Origin: Candidatus Mcinerneyibacteriota bacterium
GTDB taxonomy: Bacteria > AUK180 > JAQVHJ01
Length of the DNA stretch: 7,542 nt
Assembly (NCBI GenBank): GCA_030630935.1
Contig: DAOVMD010000134.1
Location: 1-7,542 of the forward strand
Direction of reading: 5' to 3'
Positions 1 through 6,368 of the stretch are shown piece by piece. A program made the position numbers and the translations under genes. The notes under the pieces were generated by a model that had not been told where the DNA came from, ran no database searches, and was given only the letters and a program-made list of their open reading frames with translations. Each line of letters starts with the position of its first letter. Position 1 is the first letter of the stretch.

Positions 1-28
1 AAATAATGTATTTCGTGATAAACTCACG

Positions 29-928
29 CTAGGAAAACTGTCCTTGAGTTAAATTCTTCTCATTCATTATCTTCTCAACCATATTAATAAACCTGTGTTT
101 ATCTCTTATCCAATCAGGACTAACTAACTGTCCTGGTTTTGGATCACCTGTCAACCGCTGTATAATAATTCTTTTATCTAAATTTATAAGAACAGCTACC
201 GTCCGCTCGACCGCCGACTCAAATGATATGGGAGAGAATTCTCTACTCAAAAACAACTTTTCTAAATGGGTTCCTTTAATTATATACAACTGATGAATCT
301 TGACCGAGTGAACCTGTAGTCTGGAAAGTTCTTGAGCAGTATAAATATTATCTGAAATATCTTCCCCGGGTAAACCTATTATTATATGCGCAGTTGTAAA
401 AATTCCTTCGGAGATCGTTAGTTTCACCGCGGTTTCAAAATCCTCAAATTTATGCTGTCGATTAATTTTTTCTAAGGTCTCATTCCTGGCACTCTGCAGC
501 CCGAATTCGATACCAATATCTTTCTGTACCTTAAAACGTTTTATTACTTCAAGGTGCTCTTTTGTAAAAGTATCAGGTCGGGTACCTATGTAAACGAGAA
601 CAATCTCCGGATAATTTAATAAAATTGATAGCTTCTCTTCCAGGAATTCAGGGGAACAATATGTATTTGTATAGGACTGAAAATACCCGATGAATTTATT
701 AACACCTCGTTTCTGTTTGAGTAATTCCATCCTGGTCTTAATCTGCTCATCAATAGGAATCATACTTGAGTCCGGACCACTACCAAACTCATCGCAGTAA
801 ATACAACCTTCACTCGAAAGAGTTCCATCTCGATTCGGACAGCCTAACCCAAGATCTAAAGTTAATTTTAATACTTTTTCCCTAAATCTGCTGCGTAGAT
901 ATTTTGAAAAACGATTATACCTTTCCAT
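29..928 (-). CDS. Radical SAM protein, TIGR01212/YhcC family
   Basis: This 299-residue protein matches the YhcC-like branch of the radical SAM superfamily (Elp3-like fold). The [4Fe-4S] cluster ligands are visible as C30-x11-C42-x2-C45, in the family-typical context CPNRDGT...GCIYC, rather than the common CxxxCxxC spacing. Later blocks also fit: FQSYTNTY, YIGTRPDTF, IGIEFGLQSA, and HIIIGLPGED. It should bind SAM and an iron-sulphur cluster in the cytoplasm. The family's reaction is not firmly established as far as I know, so no substrate is assigned. It is the last gene of the minus-strand operon, 12 bp after the glycosyltransferase stop. No clear Shine-Dalgarno precedes the ATG (GACGATTAAATA-ATG), which suggests translational coupling or reinitiation. 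The start is supported because the N-terminus before the cysteines has the usual family length. The family call is strong; a role in polysaccharide synthesis rests on position only. Confidence 0.9.
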   Translation of the reverse strand: MERYNRFSKYLRSRFREKVLKLTLDLGLGCPNRDGTLSSEGCIYCDEFGSGPDSSMIPIDEQIKTRMELLKQKRGVNKFIGYFQSYTNTYCSPEFLEEKLSILLNYPEIVLVYIGTRPDTFTKEHLEVIKRFKVQKDIGIEFGLQSARNETLEKINRQHKFEDFETAVKLTISEGIFTTAHIIIGLPGEDISDNIYTAQELSRLQVHSVKIHQLYIIKGTHLEKLFLSREFSPISFESAVERTVAVLINLDKRIIIQRLTGDPKPGQLVSPDWIRDKHRFINMVEKIMNEKNLTQGQFS

Positions 929-940
929 TATTTAATCGTC

Positions 941-2098
941 TTATTTCCGGTCAGGATCCCAAATAGGGGAAGAATCACGTGTGATCCAGTTAAGCATCCC
1001 AATCAATAACGAAACATTCATTAAACAAAAATATGAAATTGGAGTAATTATGGGAAGTATTTTCTTCTTCTTTAATAGTAACCACCCGCTAAATCCAATT
1101 AAGTAAAAGACTATCTGTAAACCGATCGTAATGTTATAAAAAGTACTCAACGAATTCATAAAGAGATTTGAAAACCAAACCCCAAGTAAAAACACTGGCG
1201 AGAACCATCTCAGGAACTTATGCAAAAAGTAAAAAACACTTATCCAGCCATATTTAAAAATATTAAATAGAAAACCCATTTCCTTAATTGAATTGAAATC
1301 CGCATTACCTATTCTGATTTTTCGTCGATATTCACTAAGAATGTCAGAAGTAGATTCTTCACGGGCACGGGCCTCAGGTTCAAAAATTAATCTCTTACCA
1401 TGTTTGACGGGTTGAAGTGAAAGAATAAAGTCATCTAAAATATTTTTATTCTTTGGCAACGGTTTGAAATATTCTTTTTTAATCGCATATATCCCCCCAT
1501 TTGCACCGCAAACGGATCCAATTACTCCTTCAAGTTCTTTAAGAGACCTTTCATGCTTCCAATACCTGGCTTCTAATTTATTCCGGTCTTTCGGTGTGAT
1601 TTCTAAATAACCACAGACTCCACCAACTTCAAATGTTCCAAAATTTCTGACAAGTTTAGAAATCGCATCGGGTTCAAATATGGTATTTGCATCAGTGAAT
1701 ACAAGAATTTTTCCGGTCGATTCTGCAACGCCGTTATTAATGCTGACCGCTTTACCTGAACGTTTTTCTAACCGGAGAAATTTTATGCGTAAATCATTGA
1801 AACCACGAATATATTCATCTGTTCTGTCACGGGACGCATCCGAGATGACTATAACCTCTAACTTCTCTGCCGGGATATTTTGATGTAAAAAATTCTCGAT
1901 CTTATCCCGAATAATTAGCTCTTCATTATAAACCGGAAGAATTACCGAAACCTTCGGAAAATCATTCAGGTACCCAGGCTTTGGAAGCACTCGACCCCAC
2001 CTGATAAATCTTAGAAATAAAGGATAAAATAAATACGTAAGAAATAATAAACTAAAAAATGACCAGAATAAATATTGTAGAATCTTGTAGGTTGTCAT
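941..2098 (-). CDS. Membrane-anchored glycosyltransferase family 2
   Basis: This 385-residue inverting GT-A glycosyltransferase probably transfers an activated sugar to a lipid-linked glycan at the cytoplasmic face of the inner membrane. An N-terminal hydrophobic segment (about residues 8-30) leads into the catalytic domain: VSVILPVYNEE (50-60), the nucleotide-binding SDAS (86-89), GKAVSINNG (115-123), and the metal site FTDAN (134-138), which reads DxN rather than DxD. GANGGIYAIKKE (198-209) and the likely catalytic-base motif LDDF (221-224) follow, then RRKIRIGN (258-265). Three or so membrane segments fill roughly residues 285-375, and the tail ends WDPDRK. The family includes chitin synthase/NodC-like and exopolysaccharide enzymes; the donor cannot be read from sequence. 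Its ATG lies 3 bp after the upstream gene's stop. The Shine-Dalgarno AAGGAG (2110-2115) is inside the last codons of that gene, about 11 nt from the ATG. Confidence 0.93.
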   Translation of the reverse strand: MTTYKILQYLFWSFFSLLFLTYLFYPLFLRFIRWGRVLPKPGYLNDFPKVSVILPVYNEELIIRDKIENFLHQNIPAEKLEVIVISDASRDRTDEYIRGFNDLRIKFLRLEKRSGKAVSINNGVAESTGKILVFTDANTIFEPDAISKLVRNFGTFEVGGVCGYLEITPKDRNKLEARYWKHERSLKELEGVIGSVCGANGGIYAIKKEYFKPLPKNKNILDDFILSLQPVKHGKRLIFEPEARAREESTSDILSEYRRKIRIGNADFNSIKEMGFLFNIFKYGWISVFYFLHKFLRWFSPVFLLGVWFSNLFMNSLSTFYNITIGLQIVFYLIGFSGWLLLKKKKILPIITPISYFCLMNVSLLIGMLNWITRDSSPIWDPDRK

Positions 2099-2101
2099 TT
2101 A

Positions 2102-3460
2102 TTAACGGGCTCCTTTTTGAAATAAGATAATAAAAATTGTTTTAAAGAAAATTTCAATGTCTAACCAAATAGAATAATTATTTATATAAAATAAATCAAA
2201 ACTTAATCTCTCTTCTAAGCTTAAGTCATACCGACCATTTATCTGTGCAAGACCGGTAAGCCCAGGCTTAACCAGCAACCTGATTCCTTTATACGCAGGA
2301 CGCTGTTCAACAAAATAAGGCCGCTCAGGACGGGGGCCTATCATTGATAACCTACCAAATAAAACTAATAATAGCTGCGGGAGTTCGTCTAAACTAAAAC
2401 GCCTTAAAAATTTGCCGATTCGCGTAATTCTAGCATCATCTTTATCTGCCCACTTAGGACCGGTCTCTTCTTCTGCATCTTCAAACATTGAACGGAATTT
2501 TAAGATTTTGAACGGTGTTCCATTTAAACCAAGGCGAATCTGCTTAAATAAAGTCGAACCTTTTGAATCAATTTTTATAAGAATAGGAATTATTAAAAAT
2601 AATGGTAAACTAAACACTATTAAAATTAATGAGATGAATATATCAAACAACCTCTTTATTAATGCATTAATCCCATATATTGGATGGGTAATAATTTTAA
2701 AAAAAGGGAAACCCTCGACCGGTAATAACTTATAACCATTTGAAACAAGATTAATATACTCAGGATCAAGCCAAAAATTTAAATCAAGACCAGGGGTATT
2801 ATTAATTGCTGACATAATCTCCTTAAGGTCAACCGGCTTAAGAAAAAGAATTGTTTTAATCTTATACCTCTCTATTATATTTAATAGATGCTCGCCATCT
2901 CTTAAAACTGAATCAATACCAAAACAACTGTCAATCCCGGCTAACTTTAAAATATACCTATCCTTGAAGAACCCCTTCAGCTTCTTCGATTCCGCTTTAT
3001 CAAAAACTTGATGTGTAAAAATTAATAGTCCGGGAAGAGATTGTGTTGACTTCATCAACAAGTCCGCAAAACTCCCAGCAAAGGTCCTGAATATTAAAAT
3101 AAAAAAGACTAATAAAAAAAGATAAATAATAAAAACCCATCTTGATAATAATATATTCTCAGTTGAGTACATATTGCAAAAAAGAATAATTACAAAACTT
3201 ATTATTAAATGGAAAAGCCCCGAAATTAAAATTTTCCTGAATATATGAATATCAAGCAATCGATCTGATACATAAACCCCAAAAATTAACATGAAAAACC
3301 AGAAACTAAAACTGAATAACAAAACAACTGTATAAAATGCTGCCAGGTGATTCTCTGGAATTGCTCCTAAAAACCTGATGTAATAAGATAAATATAAAAC
3401 AAAACCCGTAATTACTATCTCAATTATCGAGAGAATTAAAAATTTAAAAACTTTTTTCAT
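2102..3460 (-). CDS. Polyprenyl-phosphate sugar-1-phosphate transferase (WbaP/WcaJ type)
   Basis: This 452-residue enzyme is a polytopic phosphoglycosyl transferase, the usual first step in making lipid-linked exopolysaccharide or O-antigen repeat units: it moves a sugar-1-phosphate from a nucleotide sugar to undecaprenyl phosphate. About four N-terminal membrane helices (residues 5-127) precede a soluble Rossmann-like region (about 140-255). The bacterial sugar-transferase domain begins at KRLFDI (269-274) with its membrane re-entrant helix. It contains KFRSM (321-325), the catalytic Asp-Glu dyad D358-E359 in SLDELPQL, GPRPER (375-380) and KPGLTGLAQINGRY. Length is normal for the family. The sugar (often glucose, galactose or GlcNAc) cannot be assigned. 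It is the first gene of the minus-strand operon, with an AGAGG ribosome site 3 nt before ATG and a strong-looking promoter upstream. The stop is a tandem TAATAA that leads into the next ATG. Confidence 0.96.
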   Translation of the reverse strand: MKKVFKFLILSIIEIVITGFVLYLSYYIRFLGAIPENHLAAFYTVVLLFSFSFWFFMLIFGVYVSDRLLDIHIFRKILISGLFHLIISFVIILFCNMYSTENILLSRWVFIIYLFLLVFFILIFRTFAGSFADLLMKSTQSLPGLLIFTHQVFDKAESKKLKGFFKDRYILKLAGIDSCFGIDSVLRDGEHLLNIIERYKIKTILFLKPVDLKEIMSAINNTPGLDLNFWLDPEYINLVSNGYKLLPVEGFPFFKIITHPIYGINALIKRLFDIFISLILIVFSLPLFLIIPILIKIDSKGSTLFKQIRLGLNGTPFKILKFRSMFEDAEEETGPKWADKDDARITRIGKFLRRFSLDELPQLLLVLFGRLSMIGPRPERPYFVEQRPAYKGIRLLVKPGLTGLAQINGRYDLSLEERLSFDLFYINNYSIWLDIEIFFKTIFIILFQKGAR

Positions 3461-3482
3461 AAGCCTCTTTGAAATTTATAAA

Positions 3483-3511
3483 ATTATATCATAATACACT
3501 TTTTTTTGCAA
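3483..3511 (-). promoter_or_regulatory. Promoter of the minus-strand polysaccharide operon
   Basis: On the minus strand a TTGCAA -35 (3506-3511, 4 of 6 consensus) is followed by a 17-bp spacer and a perfect TATAAT -10 (3483-3488). The -10 is preceded by TGA, giving an extended -10 (TGN). A start about 7 nt downstream would leave a leader of about 15 nt with AAGAGG just before the ATG. This fits sigma-70-type housekeeping transcription; no operator is obvious. Confidence 0.7.
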
Positions 3512-3521
3512 GGAAAATATC

Positions 3522-3538
3522 ATAGTTTCGCTTCGCTC
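3522..3538. repeat. GTTTCGCTTCGCTC element, copy 1
   Basis: The 17-mer ATAGTTTCGCTTCGCTC occurs here and again at 6352-6368, both times in non-coding DNA. The opposite strand reads GAGCGAAGCGAAACTAT, with the pentamer GCGAA twice in tandem and the 7-mer GCGAAGC inside. Upstream AAGGAAA (3510-3516) can pair imperfectly with TTTCGCTT (3526-3533, one bulge), a weaker version of the hairpin around copy 2. It lies just upstream of the minus-operon -35 box. Two exact copies in 7.5 kb suggest a dispersed genomic repeat. Confidence 0.65.
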
Positions 3539-3610
3539 AACATTTATGATTTATGATTGATAGTTAGTAATTTAAGATTGATTTTGCATTATGTAATACA
3601 ATGCTACGAT

Positions 3611-3649
3611 TTACTAACACTTGAACTATTGAACGCATGCGAAGCATGC
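3611..3649 (+). repeat. 39-bp direct repeat with hairpin, copy A
   Basis: Positions 3611-3649 match 3720-3758 at 37 of 39 bases, with the last 30 identical. The unit has two parts: two TTGAAC octamers in tandem (TTGAACTATTGAAC, 3621-3634) and the inverted repeat GCATGC-GAA-GCATGC (3635-3649). The inverted repeat can fold as a 6-bp stem with a GAA triloop. Its centre, GCGAAGC (3639-3645), is the 7-mer known from structural work to form an unusually stable DNA mini-hairpin. Function unknown; it looks like a short REP-like or MITE-like element. Confidence 0.8.
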
Positions 3650-3678
3650 CTTTAGAAACATTCCAACAATTGAACCAT

Positions 3679-3698
3679 AGACGTGCCATGGCACGTCT
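3679..3698. repeat. Perfect 20-bp palindrome
   Basis: AGACGTGCCATGGCACGTCT reads identically on both strands, with a GCCATGGC core. The right flank continues CTAC, while the left flank (CCAT) does not match, so the palindrome may be the remains of a longer element ending GTAG...CTAC. The inverted repeat at 7451-7482 has the same GTAGNG...CNCTAC edges, which hints at one repeat superfamily. A dimeric regulator site is the alternative, but the position between repeats favours a dispersed element. Confidence 0.75.
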
Positions 3699-3719
3699 CT
3701 ACAATAACACTTAAACATT

Positions 3720-3758
3720 TTATTAACTCTTGAACTATTGAACGCATGCGAAGCATGC
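3720..3758 (+). repeat. 39-bp direct repeat with hairpin, copy B
   Basis: This is the second copy of the 3611-3649 unit, offset by 109 bp, with only two differences. TTGAACTATTGAAC is at 3730-3743 and the GCATGC-GAA-GCATGC hairpin at 3744-3758, with GCGAAGC at 3748-3754. It is followed by ATTGAACACTTAAAC, so here octamer units flank the hairpin on both sides. It lies about 30 bp upstream of the plus-operon -35 box. Confidence 0.8.
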
Positions 3759-3787
3759 ATTGAACACTTAAACTTTTATTTTTTACC

Positions 3788-3816
3788 TTGAATAATAAAT
3801 TAAAATATGTTAAAAT
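3788..3816 (+). promoter_or_regulatory. Promoter of the plus-strand operon
   Basis: TTGAAT (3788-3793) and TAAAAT (3811-3816) are separated by 17 bp, and TGT precedes the -10, giving an extended -10. A start near 3823 would leave a leader of under 20 nt. The ribosome site AAGGA (3828-3832) is 8 nt before the ATG at 3841. Extended -10 boxes are present on both sides of this intergenic region, so both operons may use the same sigma factor. Confidence 0.6.
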
Positions 3817-3840
3817 TAATAAAACATAAGGAAAAACTTA

Positions 3841-4923
3841 ATGAAGATTTGCCTTGACCTTCTTCCAATCCCTGAAGAGTACGGTGGTTCGGGACGTTAC
3901 GCCCTAAACCTTATTAAAGGTTTCTCGGAGCTATATGGCTTATATCCAAATAAATACATTATTTATTTAAACAGCATTATAAAAAAGCATGTCTCGATAG
4001 ATAATAACAATTTTATAATTAACAGCAGGTCATTTAAATCAAAAATTGCAAGGATCAGGTTTGAACAAAACAAGTTGGTAAAGCTTGTAAATACTGAAGA
4101 GTTCGACGTATTTCATGCAATTGCTAATATCCTTCCTCTCAAGATCAATGCAGAGAAAACAAAACTAATTGCTACTGTTCACGACCTATTATTCCTTAAG
4201 AATCCTACACGATATCCGATTACAAAATATCAATATTACAAACACTATGTTTCAAAAACTATTTCTATTTCACATAAAATAATTGTAGATTCCGAGTATA
4301 CAAAAAACGATATTGAAACATACTTCCCGGAAGAAAAAGAAAAAGTTAGGGTAATCCCTTTAGCTCCTGACCCCACCTTTCGACCTGATGGTGATAATGT
4401 CCAAACGGAAGATTTTATCCTGACAGTTGCTGCGCTGGAGCCCGGAAAAGGATTTGAAGACCTCCTTACTGCATTAGAGCAAACCTTCAGAGAAAGAAAA
4501 ATAAAATTATTTATTGCAGGTCCGAAAGGTTGGAAAAATAAAAAAATTATGAAAAAAATATTAAACCTGAATAAAGCATATAATGGGATTAAGCTACTCG
4601 GCTTCATTCCGAATCAAGAATTAGCAAAAATTTATAGAAGCGCAAGGTTATTTATCTACCCGTCTTTGCAGGAAGGTTTTGGTTTGCCGGTGATTGAGGC
4701 TATGGCAAGCGGAATCCCGGTTTTAGTACCAGATACAGATCATTATCGCAAGATTACAGGCGGAAAAACATCATATTTCAATCCAAAAATCAAGGACGAC
4801 CTTTTTCTAAAAATCAATAAAATTATCTCGTCCGAACAAAACAATAGCAACGCTTTAACCTGGGTAAATCAATACACATGGAAAGACGTTGCAAAGAAAA
4901 CCCTGGAAGTATATAAAGAATGA
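3841..4923 (+). CDS. Glycosyltransferase family 4 (GT-B fold)
   Basis: This 360-residue retaining glycosyltransferase resembles mannosyl- or rhamnosyl-type transferases of polysaccharide clusters. It is predicted to be cytosolic or peripheral at the inner membrane. The N-terminal acceptor domain has the glycine loop EYGGSGRYALN (about residues 13-23) and the ATVHDLLFLKNP segment. SEYTKNDI and VRVIPLAPD mark the end of that domain. The C-terminal nucleotide-sugar domain has AALEPGKGFEDLL, LFIAGPKGW, KLLGFIPNQEL and YRSARLFIYPSLQEGFGLPVIEAMASG, with the donor-binding pair E278-x7-E286. No membrane helix or signal is seen. Length is normal. The start is fixed by AAGGA 8 nt upstream and by the usual family N-terminus. 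Its stop overlaps the next start (ATGA), so the two proteins are probably made together. The donor and acceptor are not readable from sequence. Confidence 0.94.
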   Translation: MKICLDLLPIPEEYGGSGRYALNLIKGFSELYGLYPNKYIIYLNSIIKKHVSIDNNNFIINSRSFKSKIARIRFEQNKLVKLVNTEEFDVFHAIANILPLKINAEKTKLIATVHDLLFLKNPTRYPITKYQYYKHYVSKTISISHKIIVDSEYTKNDIETYFPEEKEKVRVIPLAPDPTFRPDGDNVQTEDFILTVAALEPGKGFEDLLTALEQTFRERKIKLFIAGPKGWKNKKIMKKILNLNKAYNGIKLLGFIPNQELAKIYRSARLFIYPSLQEGFGLPVIEAMASGIPVLVPDTDHYRKITGGKTSYFNPKIKDDLFLKINKIISSEQNNSNALTWVNQYTWKDVAKKTLEVYKE

Positions 4924-6347
4924 AAAAACTTCTTTTATTAAACCCTCCCTTTCTCCCAAATTATTCAAGAGACTCCCGTTCTCCGGCTGTTACACGGAGC
5001 GGAACAATTTATTATCCTATCTGGTTAAGTTATGCAGCTGGATATTTAATAAGAAATAAAGTCAATGTAAAATTGATCGATGCTATTGCTGAACCCGTTC
5101 CCTGGAAACAATTCTCCAAATACCTTTCGGACGAAAACTACGATATAATCGCAATCCACACAAGCACACCATCGATTGAGTCCGACGGTAAGATTGCTCA
5201 GGATATAAAAAAGATTTTACCGACCGCACGCATCTATTTAACAGGAACACATGTTTCGGCATTACCTGAGGAGACCCTGAAACTTTTCCCGGAGGTTGAT
5301 GGAGTTGTGGTAGGGGAGTTGGAATATCCTTTACTTGACCTTGCGAAGGGAATGCCGCTCAATGAGGTTAGGGGAATAGTTTACCGGGAGGGGAACCGGA
5401 TATTTCATTCAAAGCCCAAGGAGATATTCAAGGAGTTATTTCAACTTGAATGGGTATCGAAGATTTACAGAAAGTTTTTGAATATAGATAATTATTTTTA
5501 TTCAGCCCTGCGGTATCCAGTAATTACTATTAATGCGGGTCGTGGTTGTCATTATAATTGTTCATTCTGTGTATTACCCCAGGTTTTCACCGGTCACAAT
5601 GTCAGGTTGCGTGAAGTTGATGATATTATTGCAGAGCTTGAATATATAAAAAGTGAGATGCCCTGGGTAAAAGAGATTATGTTTGAAGATGATACATTCA
5701 CGATTGATCAGCTCTGGCTTAAACGATTCTGTCTTGAACTGATTGTTCGTAAAATTAAAATTCGATGGTCAGCTAATGCACGAGCTGAATTAAGTCTGAA
5801 CACATTAAAACTAATGAAGTTAGCCGGGTTACGACTATTGTTCGTTGGTTTTGAATCACCGAACAAAAAAACATTACACAGTATTCATAAGGGGATTACA
5901 CCTGAGCAGCAGCAAGTATTCATGGCGAATACCCGGTTAGCCAAGGTTAAGGTTCACGGCTCATTTATTTTTGGATTACCCGGTGAAACCATGGGAGATA
6001 TGGGTGATACAATCTCATATGCTATAAAGCTCCAGCCTGATACATGCCAATTCTTTCCATTAATCCCATATCCCGGAACGGAGATGTTTCACCAGTTAAA
6101 TAAAAAAGGACATATTAAATTCGAGAAATATAGAGATTACCTTACCCCTGAAGGATATCATTCAACAGTACTTGCTTATCCTGACGTCTCAACAGATGAA
6201 ATCCTGGCAATGTGTCGTATCGCAAGGAGAATTTTCTACAGACGTCCGGGATATATTCTAAAAAAAATCTCTCAAATACTGTTCAATCCAGCGGAAGCAA
6301 AACGTATTATCCGGGCATACTGGAATTTCCGAAAACATATGAAGTGA
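4920..6347 (+). CDS. B12-binding-domain radical SAM enzyme
   Basis: This 475-residue protein has the two-part layout of cobalamin-dependent radical SAM enzymes (the HpnJ, BchE and methyltransferase-type class). The N-terminal cobalamin-binding-like domain (about 1-150) starts LLLLNPPF, has YYPIWLSYAAGYL and continues through IIAIHTSTPS, LTGTHVSALPEE and VVVGELE. It lacks a canonical DxHxxG, as many in this class do. The radical SAM core has RGCHYNCSFC with cluster ligands C210, C214, C217; then MFEDDTFTID, GFESPNKKTL and FIFGLPGET follow. The C-terminus is a basic helical tail with FYRRPGYILKKI. Likely chemistry is methylation or another radical reaction at an unactivated carbon. The overlap with the glycosyltransferase suggests a glycan, carrier lipid or envelope lipid substrate, but this is inference. 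It is most like enzymes acting on hydrophobic substrates. The stop codon lies inside a hairpin (6341-6364). Confidence 0.93.
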   Translation: MKKLLLLNPPFLPNYSRDSRSPAVTRSGTIYYPIWLSYAAGYLIRNKVNVKLIDAIAEPVPWKQFSKYLSDENYDIIAIHTSTPSIESDGKIAQDIKKILPTARIYLTGTHVSALPEETLKLFPEVDGVVVGELEYPLLDLAKGMPLNEVRGIVYREGNRIFHSKPKEIFKELFQLEWVSKIYRKFLNIDNYFYSALRYPVITINAGRGCHYNCSFCVLPQVFTGHNVRLREVDDIIAELEYIKSEMPWVKEIMFEDDTFTIDQLWLKRFCLELIVRKIKIRWSANARAELSLNTLKLMKLAGLRLLFVGFESPNKKTLHSIHKGITPEQQQVFMANTRLAKVKVHGSFIFGLPGETMGDMGDTISYAIKLQPDTCQFFPLIPYPGTEMFHQLNKKGHIKFEKYRDYLTPEGYHSTVLAYPDVSTDEILAMCRIARRIFYRRPGYILKKISQILFNPAEAKRIIRAYWNFRKHMK

Positions 6348-6364
6348 AACAATAGTTTCGCTTC
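6341..6364 (+). terminator. Hairpin spanning the stop codon of the radical SAM gene
   Basis: GAAGTGAAAC (6341-6350) and GTTTCGCTTC (6355-6364) form a 10-bp stem with one U-G wobble and an AATA loop. The TGA stop (6345-6347) lies in the left arm. The right arm is part of the GTTTCGCTTCGCTC repeat. No U-tract follows, so classical intrinsic termination is doubtful; it may instead protect the mRNA 3' end, or may simply be the other half of the repeat element, which would then overlap the gene end. Confidence 0.4.
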
Positions 6365-6368
6365 GCTC
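6352..6368. repeat. GTTTCGCTTCGCTC element, copy 2
   Basis: This is an exact copy of the 17-mer at 3522-3538, 5 bp after the end of the radical SAM gene. It includes GCTTCGC (6360-6366), the complement of the mini-hairpin 7-mer GCGAAGC. Here the repeat pairs with the end of the gene to make the hairpin 6341-6364, so the full element may be a larger inverted repeat of which copy 1 retains mainly one arm. Confidence 0.65.

Larger units (their letters stand above)
3621..3773 (+). repeat. Scattered TTGAAC/TTAAAC octamer array
   Basis: Eight hexamers occur at 3621, 3629, 3670, 3711 (TTAAAC), 3730, 3738, 3760 and 3768 (TTAAAC). Three neighbouring pairs have exactly 8-bp spacing (3621/3629, 3730/3738, 3760/3768), so the underlying unit looks like TTGAACNN. 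The hairpins and the 20-bp palindrome sit between units, as if inserted into or built with an older octamer tract. It could be a decayed tandem repeat; binding sites for a regulator are possible but not shown. Confidence 0.6.
3461..3840. other. Divergent intergenic region with repeat mosaic
   Basis: These 380 bp separate two divergent operons and contain no credible gene. From left to right they hold a short leader and promoter for the minus operon; one GTTTCGCTTCGCTC element; a low-complexity stretch with TTATGAT in tandem (3544-3557); the first 39-bp repeat with hairpin; a 20-bp palindrome; the second 39-bp repeat; and the promoter and ribosome site of the plus operon. TTGAAC-like octamer units are scattered from 3621 to 3773. 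The promoters sit at the outer edges, so the repeats are upstream of both transcription starts and would not be in either mRNA if the promoters are correct. No JUMPstart/ops-like motif was seen. Confidence 0.85.

Noticed and set aside
14-28. Minus-strand terminator after the first radical SAM gene (CGTGA-GTTTA-TCACG)
   Set aside because: The stem has only 5 bp, no U-tract follows, and the window ends too soon to judge.
1680-2735. Plus-strand open frames at 1680-1883 and 2412-2735
   Set aside because: They lie entirely antisense inside the glycosyltransferase and sugar transferase genes, which have clear conserved motifs; neither frame shows a domain.
3611-3773. CRISPR array or phage attachment site
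   Set aside because: There are only two long repeat copies, the interval contains other repeats rather than a unique spacer of regular length, and there is no cas gene, integrase or tRNA nearby.
4245-4607. Minus-strand 120-codon frame
   Set aside because: It is antisense to the GT4 catalytic domain and consists of reverse-frame hydrophobic low-complexity sequence.
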